In this document: positions 49,982 to 59,211 of the stretch, in pieces
Layout of the letters: the number at the start of each line of letters is the position of its first letter
Numbering within the stretch: the first letter of the stretch is position 1
Assembly (NCBI RefSeq): GCF_036226685.1
Contig: NZ_CP109009.1
Location: 1,426,001 to 1,490,000 of the forward strand
Length of the DNA: 64,000 nt
Source: Streptomyces sp. NBC_00690
Lineage (GTDB): Bacteria; Actinomycetota; Actinomycetes; Streptomycetales; Streptomycetaceae
Direction of reading: 5' to 3'
Notes under the pieces: generated by a model
Seen by the model: only the letters and a program-made list of their open reading frames with translations
Databases searched by the model: none
What the model was told of the DNA's origin: nothing
Program-made: the position numbers and the translations under genes

Positions 49982-52900
49982 ACACACTCCTGGAAGCCGT
50001 GCGCGCGGGACACCCCACGAAGGTCCCGACGTTGCTGAAGCGCTTGGGTCCCGCCGAGCGGAAGACGATGCTGACCGAGCTCAAGACCCTGCGCAACGAG
50101 TTGCGCCAGGGCGATCCGAGCCGCTGGCCCAGTTGGCGGGAGCGCAACGACGTGGGGGCCGCCCTGTTGGTTGCGGGCGCAGGCTGCCACACCGGAGCGG
50201 CAGCCGCTGCCCTCTGGTTGGGGTCCAGGGATCTGCGCACCGGGTCCGGCACGCCCCGTGATGCGCTCGTCGAGGTGCTCAAGGAGCGGGACGCCGACTG
50301 GCTCGGGGACGTTGCCCACCGGCTGGCCGCACGTGCCTCCACCGCCGAAGAGGACTACTGGCTGATCCGCCGCCTGGTGGATCTAGCCGGCTGCCCGGTG
50401 CCTGTCACCGACGGCTATGTGTACGGCTGGATCAACGAGTTGAGCCGTATGCGATCCGGCACGCTCCATCGACTGCGTCAACGGCTCACCGAGGACCCGC
50501 AGACGCCGATCCTGGTGCCTCGGCTCTTCGAAACCCCGCAACTGCCCGGCCCACTCGCCTGGTACGCGGACCCTGATACGCCCGCCCACTGGCCCTCGGT
50601 GCTCGTCGGCCTCACCGAGGACGGGGTGGTGGAACGCGCGGTGGTGGTGGACGCCTGTGTCGCCCGACTCCTGCGCGGCGGCAAACCGGGTGACCTGCGC
50701 TTCTTCCTGGCCCTGCTGCGGCGGCTGGAGCTGACCGGACACGAGGAAGCGGCCCGTGTTCCCGACTGGCTGGGCATGGCCGCCGACGGCCCGACCTCCG
50801 TCGCGACGGTTGCTCAGGGCGTGCTCGCCCGGCTCGCCGAGAGCGGGGCACTGTCGACGTCGGCCCTCGCCGAAATGTCTGGCGCCGTTCTCTTTCGCAC
50901 CGAGAAGAAGTTGGTCACGGCTCAACTGTCGCTGCTGGGGAAGGTGTTGCGGTCGCACACCCAGCTCAGGAAGAAGCCCGGCACCAAGAGCGCAACGCCC
51001 ACAACAGACGCGACCGGCGCGACCGACGCAACGAACGCAGTGAACAGAGAGCGTGCGGAGAGTTCGGCGGCTGTTCGTGAACTCCTGCCGGTGGTCGCCG
51101 AAGCCTTCGGCCATGACGACGTCATCATCCAGGGGCGGGCGCTGAAAGTGGTGTCACGTCATCTGCTGCCGGCGGACGACGACCTTCGGAAGGAACTGGC
51201 CGCGTCGGCATCGCTCCTGAGCCCGGTCCACCATGCGGCGGCGGCAGATCTGTTCGGCGCGGTGACGGTGGCGACGGACCCGAGCACCCATGAGGAGCTC
51301 CTGCCCGCCGTACCCGAGCCGATCAGGCTCGCTCCCCCGGCCACATCGGTCGCCGAACTCGTGGCGGAGCTCTCGGTGGTACGAGGAGGCACCACGGACC
51401 CCTCTGCGTTCGAACGGGCGCTGGACGGTCTGGTCCGCCTCGCGCACCGCGAGCCGGAGGCACTGGTCACCGAACTGCGCAGCGCCATGGCGAACCGCTG
51501 GTGGTTGCAGTCGCACCTCTCCCGGTTCGCCGATCTCGACGCCCACTTCGAGCGGGGCGTCCACGCGGTGGACGTGGTCGCCGCCGCCTTGCTGGGACGG
51601 ATCTCCGACCGGGCGATCCGCCAGGTCCAGAACAAGGCACCCACCCAGTCCGGGTGCCCGCACAGCGGTATGGCGGCGATCACCAGGGCACGGCTCTGGG
51701 AGGCGGCCCAGCTGGTCAGGAATCGATCCGTGCCGTTCCTCCTGTCGACGCCGACATGGGAGAACGGAGTCCTCGACCCCGCCGTTCTGGTGGAGCGCCT
51801 GAGGGAGTACGGCCGGCTCGGTGTCGAGCCTGCACCGGCGGACTTCGCCCAGGCGCTGCTGCGGGTCGCCTCGGACGACGGCGAGTGGGACCCGGGTGTG
51901 GCGGCCGAGGCCGCAGCAGGACTGGGCACGGAAGAGGGCGACCGGCTCGCGCTCTGGCTCATGGGCGGCGGTCCCTTTCTGGCTGCCCTGCACCCGGGGC
52001 AGGAGGAGGATCGGGAGCCGGCCGAATCGGACTCCGAGGACAGTCTTCTGCGGCATCCGGCACGGGCGACGCGGCGGCTGCTGGACCGGGCGCGGGCCCG
52101 GCGGGCGATCCAGCGGGAGTTCCCCGCCGGATTCCACTGGCTGAGCCGACAGGTCGATCCCCGGCACCGCCACGACTACAGGTGCCTCATGTACTACGGC
52201 AATTGGCAGAGCGTGGTGCCGCACTGGCCCACCGTCGTACCGCACCACCGCGAAGCACTGGCAAGCTGGCTGTTGCCGGGGCTGCTGGAGACCATGGTGG
52301 CCGACATCCATGACAGCGATCTGCGTGGTGGCGCCTGGTGCCTGCCACGGCTGGCCGAGGGCGCGGCCCCGAGCGGGCCCGCCGGGCAGGCGATGCACCG
52401 GGCGATCGCGGCGGGCCTTGGGGTGCGGGTCGCCGACGACCGACTGGCCGCGGTGGATGCATTGTTGGTGACCGCGGCCCGTGGCCAGTTGGACCCTGCT
52501 CTCCTGGGGCGTGAGCTGGGCGAGTTGGTTGCCCACGGCCATGTGAAGCCCACCCGCATCACCGACGCCCTGGCCACGGCCGCAGCCACGGGTGCGCATC
52601 GCACGGTCTGGTCGGTGCTCGCCGGCGCACTGCCCGAGCTGCTTGGTTCACCGAAGGCGGCACGGGCCGTGGGGGGCCTCCTCGCGGTCGCCGCGGACTG
52701 CGTGGAGCAGTGCGGTCCGCGCCTCATAACCGTGAGGGTGGGGGTCGCCCAGGAGCCGGCCATCGGGCCGATGGAGGCCGACCGCGGTGTCGAGGGACCG
52801 ACGGGCCTCGACCCCCTGGACATGTCGGGTGCCAATTCGCCATCCCGGTCCGGAGCGGCACAGGCGACGCTGGTGCGGCCGACACACACTGCGCAGGCGG

Positions 52901-52995
52901 AGGGCGGGATACCGGGGCTGGCCGAGCTGGCGCGCCGCGGAGGTTCGTCCCAAGCGGTCACCCAGGCGGCGCGGCTGCTGGCGGCGCTGCGGTAG
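49978..52995 (+). CDS. DUF6493-type large helical protein
   Basis: A 1005-residue protein starting at ATG 49978 within the SWIM gene stop. The N-terminus (LLEAVRAGHPTKVPTLLKRLGPAERKTMLTELKTLRNELR) and overall look fit the DUF6493 family that accompanies SWIM proteins in actinobacteria. It is mostly amphipathic helices, suggesting HEAT-like repeats and a scaffold role. A low-complexity Thr/Asp/Ala linker (about 337-357) divides it in two. No catalytic motif, signal or membrane segment is seen. The function of this pair is not known to me. Confidence 0.75.
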   Translation: MNTLLEAVRAGHPTKVPTLLKRLGPAERKTMLTELKTLRNELRQGDPSRWPSWRERNDVGAALLVAGAGCHTGAAAAALWLGSRDLRTGSGTPRDALVEVLKERDADWLGDVAHRLAARASTAEEDYWLIRRLVDLAGCPVPVTDGYVYGWINELSRMRSGTLHRLRQRLTEDPQTPILVPRLFETPQLPGPLAWYADPDTPAHWPSVLVGLTEDGVVERAVVVDACVARLLRGGKPGDLRFFLALLRRLELTGHEEAARVPDWLGMAADGPTSVATVAQGVLARLAESGALSTSALAEMSGAVLFRTEKKLVTAQLSLLGKVLRSHTQLRKKPGTKSATPTTDATGATDATNAVNRERAESSAAVRELLPVVAEAFGHDDVIIQGRALKVVSRHLLPADDDLRKELAASASLLSPVHHAAAADLFGAVTVATDPSTHEELLPAVPEPIRLAPPATSVAELVAELSVVRGGTTDPSAFERALDGLVRLAHREPEALVTELRSAMANRWWLQSHLSRFADLDAHFERGVHAVDVVAAALLGRISDRAIRQVQNKAPTQSGCPHSGMAAITRARLWEAAQLVRNRSVPFLLSTPTWENGVLDPAVLVERLREYGRLGVEPAPADFAQALLRVASDDGEWDPGVAAEAAAGLGTEEGDRLALWLMGGGPFLAALHPGQEEDREPAESDSEDSLLRHPARATRRLLDRARARRAIQREFPAGFHWLSRQVDPRHRHDYRCLMYYGNWQSVVPHWPTVVPHHREALASWLLPGLLETMVADIHDSDLRGGAWCLPRLAEGAAPSGPAGQAMHRAIAAGLGVRVADDRLAAVDALLVTAARGQLDPALLGRELGELVAHGHVKPTRITDALATAAATGAHRTVWSVLAGALPELLGSPKAARAVGGLLAVAADCVEQCGPRLITVRVGVAQEPAIGPMEADRGVEGPTGLDPLDMSGANSPSRSGAAQATLVRPTHTAQAEGGIPGLAELARRGGSSQAVTQAARLLAALR

Positions 52996-53249
52996 GGACA
53001 CCCCCACGGTAGGACGCCACCGCCCGTGCCCATGGTGGTGTGAAGGCCGTGCGCAAGCCGGTCAGGCCCCTCGCGACAGGGCGGTAGGGCAGCACGGCAG
53101 ACGGTAGGGCGCCCGGCGTACGGTGGCGCCGCCCTGGGCCCATGCCACAGGGTCAGCAGCGGACTCGATCAAGCCCTCTCGCACCACTCTTTACCCATCG
53201 GTCACACAGCGTTCGTGGCTGGGCAATACGGCTCGGAGAGGGTGGATGC

Positions 53250-55127
53250 ATGACCGAGACGATGTCCGCGCAACGCACCCGCCGTCCGCGCCAGTGGCGG
53301 CGGAGTCTCTTCGGTCCATCTGCCGCCTTCGCTGCGGTGACGGCGGTACTCCTGCTGACCGTCAACGGCGCGATGACCCGTCACGCCACAACAGACCCCG
53401 GCGCCATGGGTGGCGCCGACGCCGGCCGTACCGCGGGGATCCACGGTGGCGACCTGACCACCCGCGGCACCTCGGGGGCGCTGGGTTCGGCACCGGCTTT
53501 CCCGGAGCCCTCGACGACCGCGGCGGTGACGATCGCCGTGGTCAGTACCGGTGTGCTTCTGCTCTGGTGGCTCGGCTGGTCCCGCCGTCGGTCCATTGGC
53601 CGCGGTGCGTCCCCGACCACCACACCGATCATCGTCACGCGCTCCGGCTCCACCCCCAGTACGAGCGGACCGACCGCGCCCCCCGGTACACCGCCGGCAG
53701 GTCCGGCCCCGTCGAAGGGCGCTACAGCCGACGACACGACCTTGGATCGCACCGAAGAGGGATCTCGCCCCGGCCAGAGCGGTACCCGCCGCGAAGAGCC
53801 CTCCGCACGGAAACCCGTACGGACGGACGGGCAGGCGGACCTGCGGGCAGATGCGCGGGAGAACCCATCGGCGGATGTGCGGAAGAGCGCGCGGACGGCG
53901 GGGAGCGCCCGTTGCGTCCAGGACATCGACACCGGAATGCGTCTCGCCCCGTCAACCTCGGATGTACCCGACCTTGCCTCTCCAGCGGCCGGCACGGTAC
54001 CGGAGCAACCGGAGACGACGCTCTGGCGGATGCGTACCACCGTGCAGGACACACCCGGCTCACTCGCCGCCCTCTGCACCGCCCTGGCGGGGTTGCGCGT
54101 CGATATCCTCACCCTCCAGACACACCCCCTCACCGATGGGACGGTGGACGAGTTCCTGCTCCGCGCCCCGGTCGCCCTGGAGGCACAACATCTGACCCGG
54201 GAGATCGCCCGCGCGGGCGGTCGTGACATCTGGACCGAGCGCGCCGACGCGCATGACGTGGTCGACACGCCCACCCGGGTCCTCGCGCTCGCCGCCCGTA
54301 CCGCCGTGGACTCCGCGGCGCTCCCCCTGTCCCTGCGACGGCTGCTGGGCCGGTGCACGATCAGGTCCCGGCCCGCGGTCTCCGCGTCAGGCCACCGCGC
54401 CCGTGACCTCCCGCCCGTCGAGGGCGTCCTGGACGGCACGGTGATGCGGTTGAGAGACGGCGAAGGCGGCGCGATCACGGTGGAACGCCCATATCTGGCC
54501 TTCACCCCGACCGAGTTCGCCCGGGCACGGGCCCTCGTGGAGTTGGACGCCGTGCTCGGATTGCGCATTCCCCGGGGCCAGGACGTCTGGACGCTCGCCG
54601 AGGGCGAGGAGATCGTCGTGGGCCGAGCCGGTCTCTCGGACGTGTCCGAGGCGACGGCACTGCACGAGCGGTGCTCCGACCGGGCCCTACGGCAGCGCTA
54701 CCACGGCCCGGTCGGCGATGCCCACCGCTATCTCAACCATCTGCTCGATCCGCGTTTCGGACAGACTCTCGCCGCCAGAACGCCTTCGGGACGCATGGTC
54801 GCCCTGGGGCACCTCCTGTGGGACGGGGACGAGACCGAGGTGGCGCTGCTCGTCGAGGACGACTGGCAGCGCCGGGGCATCGGCGCCGAACTGCTGCGTC
54901 GACTCCTCGCACTGGCCCGGGAGACCCGCTGCCGGAGCGTGTACGCGGTGACCCGGTCGTCGAACACCGGGATGGTCTCCGCCATGCGGGGCCTCGGATT
55001 GCCGCTCGACTACCAGTTGGAGGAAGGCACCCTGGTGATCACCGCGCGCCTTGAGGTGACGTCAACAGCGTCCCGTTCATCGGCCGCTCTTCCCGGCGCG
55101 CCGGCTGGGCACCGAGGGCCTGGCTGA
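53250..55127 (+). CDS. Membrane-anchored ACT-GNAT fusion (putative amino-acid-regulated acetyltransferase)
   Basis: A 625-residue protein, ATG 53250, ribosome site GGAGAGGG about 9 nt upstream. Two membrane segments (about 24-42 and 90-110) with Arg-rich flanks place both ends inside. A disordered Pro/Thr/Arg linker follows (to about 250), then an ACT domain (about 256-325: WRMRTTVQDTPGSLAALCTAL, HPLTDGTVDEFLLRAP) and a C-terminal GNAT (about 450-600) with acetyl-CoA motif VEDDWQRRGIGAELLRRLL. Soluble ACT-GNAT lysine acetyltransferases switched by amino acids are known in actinobacteria; the membrane anchor is unusual. Its 3' end overlaps the convergent PLP-enzyme gene by 89 bp. Confidence 0.82.
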   Translation: MTETMSAQRTRRPRQWRRSLFGPSAAFAAVTAVLLLTVNGAMTRHATTDPGAMGGADAGRTAGIHGGDLTTRGTSGALGSAPAFPEPSTTAAVTIAVVSTGVLLLWWLGWSRRRSIGRGASPTTTPIIVTRSGSTPSTSGPTAPPGTPPAGPAPSKGATADDTTLDRTEEGSRPGQSGTRREEPSARKPVRTDGQADLRADARENPSADVRKSARTAGSARCVQDIDTGMRLAPSTSDVPDLASPAAGTVPEQPETTLWRMRTTVQDTPGSLAALCTALAGLRVDILTLQTHPLTDGTVDEFLLRAPVALEAQHLTREIARAGGRDIWTERADAHDVVDTPTRVLALAARTAVDSAALPLSLRRLLGRCTIRSRPAVSASGHRARDLPPVEGVLDGTVMRLRDGEGGAITVERPYLAFTPTEFARARALVELDAVLGLRIPRGQDVWTLAEGEEIVVGRAGLSDVSEATALHERCSDRALRQRYHGPVGDAHRYLNHLLDPRFGQTLAARTPSGRMVALGHLLWDGDETEVALLVEDDWQRRGIGAELLRRLLALARETRCRSVYAVTRSSNTGMVSAMRGLGLPLDYQLEEGTLVITARLEVTSTASRSSAALPGAPAGHRGPG

Positions 55128-56250
55128 GGTCGCTCCAGAGGTCGTCGACGTCCTCAAGTCCCACCGACAGCCGTAGCAGTCGGTCGCTGACGCCCGCCGA
55201 GTGGCGATCGGTCTCGGCGACGATGCGATGGCTGATGGAGGCAGGATGCTGGATCAAGGTGTCCACGCTGCCGAGGCTGACCGCCGGTGTGATCAGCCGG
55301 ACGGCTGCGATGACGTCCCTGGGGTCACCGTGGACCTCGAAGGAGACCATGCCACCGCCGAGTCGTGGATAGTGGACCGCGGTCACTCGCGGATCGCAGC
55401 CGAGCCGTCGGGCGAGTTCGGCGGCCGAGGCGGAAGCCGCTGCCACACGTATAGGCAAGGTGGCCAGCCCCCGCAGCAGCAGATAGCCCGCCATCGGGTG
55501 CAGAACGCCCCCGGTCGCGAACCGCACCTGCCTCAGTCGGCCCGCGAACTCCTCGTCGCACGCCACCACCCCGCCCAGCACATCGCCGTGTCCGCCGAGG
55601 TACTTGGTCGCACTGTGCAGGACGATCTGGGCGCCGAACTCCAGGGGCCGTTGGAGTACGGGGGTGGCAAAGGTGTTGTCGACGAGCAGGGGGACCGCAC
55701 CACAGGCGTGCCGGACCGCCGCGAGATCGACTTCCGCGAGCGTGGGATTGGCCGGGGTCTCCACCATCACCAGACCGGTGTCGGGTCGGATCGCCGCCGC
55801 GATGCCAGCCGGATCCGTCCAGGTGACCTCGGTGCCCAACAGGCCCGCGGCGAGGAGGTGGTCACTGCATCCATAGAGCGGGCGCACCGCCACCACGTGC
55901 CTGAGTCCCATACTGGCGCGCACCAGCAGTACCGCGGTGAGCGCCGCCATTCCGCTGGCGAACGCCACCGCGTCCTGGGCGCCTTCGAGCCGGGCGAGCG
56001 CAGTCTCGAACCGGGCCGTCGTCGGATTGTCGAGCCGTGCGTAGACGGGCGGACCCTCCAGCCGGGCACCGGTGGTGGCGAAGGCGTCGATCCGCTCTGC
56101 TTCCTGAGCCGCGTCGTAGGACGGGTAGGTCGTGGACAGATCCAGTGGAGGTGCGTGCAGGCCGAGCTGTGCGAGGTCCTCGCGTCCGGCATGGACTGCT
56201 TCGGTGGCCAGGGCCCGGGGTGTCGGGGCGGCGAAGGCTGAGTTCTCCAT
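55039..56250 (-). CDS. Cys/Met-metabolism PLP-dependent enzyme (gamma-synthase/lyase type)
   Basis: A 403-residue trans-sulfuration enzyme of the MetB/MGL family, ATG 56250. Motifs: STTYPSYDA, YARLDNPTTARFETALARLEG, SGMAALTAVLL, the substrate Tyr region LYGCSDHL, VDNTFATPVLQRP, and the PLP lysine in LHSATKYLGGHGD. The SLGSVDTLIQHPAS...LRLSVGLEDVDDLW end is standard. It could be cystathionine gamma-synthase, cystathionine gamma-lyase or methionine gamma-lyase; Cys in LYGCSDH, at the position used by methionine gamma-lyases, makes a lyase plausible. A divergent Lrp/AsnC regulator probably controls it by amino acid level. Confidence 0.9.
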   Translation of the reverse strand: MENSAFAAPTPRALATEAVHAGREDLAQLGLHAPPLDLSTTYPSYDAAQEAERIDAFATTGARLEGPPVYARLDNPTTARFETALARLEGAQDAVAFASGMAALTAVLLVRASMGLRHVVAVRPLYGCSDHLLAAGLLGTEVTWTDPAGIAAAIRPDTGLVMVETPANPTLAEVDLAAVRHACGAVPLLVDNTFATPVLQRPLEFGAQIVLHSATKYLGGHGDVLGGVVACDEEFAGRLRQVRFATGGVLHPMAGYLLLRGLATLPIRVAAASASAAELARRLGCDPRVTAVHYPRLGGGMVSFEVHGDPRDVIAAVRLITPAVSLGSVDTLIQHPASISHRIVAETDRHSAGVSDRLLRLSVGLEDVDDLWSDLSQALGAQPARREERPMNGTLLTSPQGAR

Positions 56251-56301
56251 GACCGCAGGGTGAACACTTACCGGGAAGTTCGGGCATGATCCCGTGCTAC
56301 G

Positions 56302-56318
56302 TTCGGCCAATGGCCGAA
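56302..56318. promoter_or_regulatory. Palindrome spanning the lrp start codon
   Basis: TTCGGCC-AAT-GGCCGAA is a perfect inverted repeat whose centre includes the ATG of the Lrp-type gene. It suits autorepression of the regulator, and lies 52 bp from the divergent PLP enzyme start. Confidence 0.55.
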
Positions 56319-56810
56319 TCTATCGCTCTTGATCCGGTGGATCTCCGCATACTTCGCCTCCTACAGAACGATGCACGGACCACCTATCGCGATCTCGCGG
56401 CGGACGTGGGCATCGCCGCATCCACGTGTCTCGACCGCGTGGCCAGGCTGCGCCGTTCGGGCGTGATCCTTGGCCATCGTCTGGCACTCGACCCGGCCCG
56501 GCTCGGCCGCGGGCTCCAAGCGCTGCTCTCCGTACAGGTGCGCCCGCACCGTCGCGAGTTGATCAGTACGTTCGTGGAACGCATCCGCGCGCTACCCGAG
56601 TCCAGGGCGCTGTTCCATCTGACCGGCCCGGATGACTATCTCGTTCATGTGGCCGTGGCGGACACCGCGGATCTCCAGCGGCTGGTGATCGACGAGTTCA
56701 CCTCGCGCCCCGAGGTGGCACGGGTGGAGACCCGGTTGATCTTCCAGCAGTGGGAGTGCGGGCCGCTGCTACCGCCGGACCGCAGGGATCAGCCGGCCCA
56801 GACCCACTGA
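56310..56810 (+). CDS. Lrp/AsnC-family regulator
   Basis: A 166-residue regulator, ATG 56310 (an upstream in-frame ATG 56286 would add eight residues). The N-terminal helix-turn-helix is LDPVDLRILRLLQNDARTTYRDLAADVGIAASTCLDRVARLRRSGVI (about 7-53) and the C-terminal RAM ligand domain follows (LGRGLQALLSVQVRP...LTGPDDYLVHVAVADTADLQRLV...VARVETRLIFQQ). Lrp proteins form octamers that respond to amino acids. Divergent placement suggests control of the Cys/Met PLP enzyme. Confidence 0.93.
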   Translation: MAESIALDPVDLRILRLLQNDARTTYRDLAADVGIAASTCLDRVARLRRSGVILGHRLALDPARLGRGLQALLSVQVRPHRRELISTFVERIRALPESRALFHLTGPDDYLVHVAVADTADLQRLVIDEFTSRPEVARVETRLIFQQWECGPLLPPDRRDQPAQTH

Positions 56811-57299
56811 GCAGGGCCAGCAGTCCGTGCGAGGGGCGTGGCCCGCATAGGCAGATCCGCCCTTCACCCGCCATGACGGAGAGTAGCCATGGGGAGAGCG
56901 GCGGAGCGCTGAGAGCCGTACCCATAGCGGGCACCTCCACGGCCGCGCCCCTATCGCCGCCCCTCGAAGGACCGCCGGTCCAACACATGCCCTGGGCGAC
57001 CGAGCGGACACCCAGATCGCGCCGGGACCGACCGCCACAGACCGTCGGGAACCGCCCGGATTCCCCAGCTCGTGGCAGCCGAATCCCAGCCGAATCGCGT
57101 CCAGATGAGCCCCCGGCGACCCCTTCGAGCGGGCGTCAGGTAAGCATGTCGACTGTGACCGCTGATCGACCTTTCGGCCCGTTACCCACGACCGCTGACC
57201 GACCGCTGGCCGGTCAGTAGCGAAGGAATGGCCGGTCAGCGACACTCCCGCGGCCAGACGATGGTGACGCGGACCCCCCACTCGTATGAGGATGTGTGC
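56811..57299. other. Intergenic region before the DUF885 gene
   Basis: About 490 bp with no gene I can support. The last 110 bp hold three CTGACCG/CGGTCAG half-sites (57195-57239), listed separately. The earlier part has a frame on each strand but poor coding bias. Confidence 0.5.
57195..57239. promoter_or_regulatory. Repeated CGGTCAG half-sites upstream of the DUF885 gene
   Basis: CTGACCG (57195-57201) and CGGTCAG (57211-57217) form an inverted repeat, and TGGCCGGTCAG recurs exactly at 57207-57217 and 57229-57239, 22 bp apart (two helical turns). This looks like a tandem operator for a dimeric repressor. Confidence 0.45.
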
Positions 57300-58982
57300 A
57301 TGTCAGTAACCCCCAGCAGCCCGCTGCCCCGTCAGGTCGCCGACGCATACGTCGACGCCCTCATCGAACTGGACCCGACCGTCGGCACCTATCTGGGAGT
57401 CAAGGAGAGTTCGCCGTTCCTGCCCGACTACTCACCCGAGGGTCAGCAGGGATTCATCGAGCTCGCCCGACGGACCCTGGCCGAGCTTGACGACGCCGAG
57501 AAGCTGCCGGGTGCCCAAAGCGACGCCGAACGGCGCTGTGGTCGACTGCTGCGCGAGCGACTGACGGCCGACCTGGGTGTTCGCGAGTCCGATGAAGGAC
57601 TGCGCACAGTGAGCAACCTCCGCTCCCCGGTCCACGAGGTCCGTGAGGTGTTCACGGTCACCCCGGCGCACACCGAGGAGGACTGGGCAGCGATCGCCCG
57701 CCGCCTGCGGGCGGTGCCGAGCGCATTCGAGGGGTACCGCACCTCGCTGCAACTGGGGCTGGAGCGGAAGCTACCGGCCGGCCCGCGGGCGACGGCGACG
57801 ATGATCGACCAACTGACGGAGTGGATCGGGACGGACAGCAGTTGGTTCGAGGACTTCGTCGCGGACGGCCCCACGGCGCAGCGCGAGGACCTCGCGTCCG
57901 CCGCCCGCAGCGCCACGGATGCCCTGACCGCCCTGCGGGACTGGATGCGCGATGTGTACGCGCCCGCCGTCGCCGATGCTCCCGACACCGTGGGCCGTGA
58001 ACGGTACGCCCGCTGGTCCCGCTACTTCAACGGCACCGAGCTGGACCTCGACGAGGCGTACGCCTACGGCTGGTCGGAGTACCACCGTCTGCTCACGGAG
58101 ATGACGACCGAAGCGGAGAAGATCCTTCCGGGTGCCGGCCCGTGGGAGGCCCTTGCCCACCTCGATGAGCACGGGGAGCACATCGAAGGCGTCGAGGAGG
58201 TGCGCAGCTGGCTCCAGGGATTGATGGACGAGGCCATCGACGCCCTGGACGGCACCCACTTCGAACTCGCCGAGCAGGTCCGCAAGGTGGAGTCGCGCAT
58301 CGCACCCGCGGGCAGTGCAGCAGCCCCTTACTACACCGCGCCGTCCGAGGACTTCTCGCGGCCGGGCCAGACCTGGCTGCCGACCATGGGCGCCACCCGC
58401 TTCCCCGTGTACGACCTGGTGACCACCTGGTACCACGAGGGCGTCCCGGGTCATCACCTCCAGTTGGCGCAGTGGACGCACGTCGCCGACCAGTTGTCCC
58501 GCTACCAGGCCACCATCGGCGGGGTCAGTGCCAACATCGAGGGGTGGGCGCTGTACGCCGAGCGGCTCATGGACGAACTCGGCTTCCTCCCTGACCCCGA
58601 ACGGCGCCTCGGCTATCTGGACGCGCAGATGATGCGCGCCTGCCGGGTGATCGTCGACATCGGCATGCACCTGGAGCTGGAGATCCCGGGGGATTCGCCG
58701 TTCCACCCGGGCGAGAGGTGGACCCCCGCTCTGGCGCAGGAGTTCTTCGGCCGGCACAGCGGGCGTCCCGCGGACTTCGTGGAGAGCGAACTGACCCGCT
58801 ATCTGTCCGTCCCGGCCCAGGCGATCGGCTACAAACTCGGCGAGCGGGCCTGGTTGCTCGGTCGGGAGAAGGCACGGGAGGCCCACGGCGAGTCCTTCGA
58901 CGCCAAGGCGTGGCACATGGCGGCCCTGTCCCAGGGGTCGCTGGGGCTGGACGATCTGGTGGACGAACTGTCGCGCCTCTAG
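57300..58982 (+). CDS. DUF885 family (putative zinc peptidase)
   Basis: A 560-residue DUF885 protein, ATG 57300 (MSVTPSSPLPRQ), with GAGG upstream; upstream in-frame starts lack support. The conserved motif VTTWYHEGVPGHHLQLAQ (about 398-415) has the HExxxHH-type arrangement of this gluzincin-like group, followed by EGWALYAERLMDELGF with a further Glu, as expected for a metallopeptidase third ligand. The C-terminus has YLSVPAQAIGYKLGERAW, typical of the family. No signal peptide, so cytoplasmic. Substrates of DUF885 proteins are not established. Confidence 0.9.
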   Translation: MSVTPSSPLPRQVADAYVDALIELDPTVGTYLGVKESSPFLPDYSPEGQQGFIELARRTLAELDDAEKLPGAQSDAERRCGRLLRERLTADLGVRESDEGLRTVSNLRSPVHEVREVFTVTPAHTEEDWAAIARRLRAVPSAFEGYRTSLQLGLERKLPAGPRATATMIDQLTEWIGTDSSWFEDFVADGPTAQREDLASAARSATDALTALRDWMRDVYAPAVADAPDTVGRERYARWSRYFNGTELDLDEAYAYGWSEYHRLLTEMTTEAEKILPGAGPWEALAHLDEHGEHIEGVEEVRSWLQGLMDEAIDALDGTHFELAEQVRKVESRIAPAGSAAAPYYTAPSEDFSRPGQTWLPTMGATRFPVYDLVTTWYHEGVPGHHLQLAQWTHVADQLSRYQATIGGVSANIEGWALYAERLMDELGFLPDPERRLGYLDAQMMRACRVIVDIGMHLELEIPGDSPFHPGERWTPALAQEFFGRHSGRPADFVESELTRYLSVPAQAIGYKLGERAWLLGREKAREAHGESFDAKAWHMAALSQGSLGLDDLVDELSRL

Positions 58983-59000
58983 GTCGTGGCTGACGAACGC

Positions 59001-59039
59001 TGCTGCCGGGATCCGGGGCGAACCCCGGTCCCGGCAGCA
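59001..59039 (+). terminator. Strong hairpin after the DUF885 gene
   Basis: TGCTGCCGGGATCCGGGG pairs with its downstream complement over 17 bp with one bulged T and a CGAA tetraloop. Confidence 0.8.
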
Positions 59040-59049
59040 CACTCGAACC

Positions 59050-59071
59050 CCGGCACCGGGACCGGTGCCGG
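59050..59071. terminator. Second hairpin, convergent side
   Basis: 9-bp arms CCGGCACCG / CGGTGCCGG with a GGAC loop, between the DUF885 and SDR genes. Confidence 0.5.
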
Positions 59072-59211
59072 CAGTCCGCCGAACTCGGTGGCGTAGGGCA
59101 GCTCCGTGCCCGACGGTTCTTCCGTACGGCGACGGCGACGCGTGCGGTCGTTCCCCCGGCTCGGGGCCGCGGGTGCCCGCGCTCCGGAGCTCGCGTGACA
59201 GCTTCACGCCA

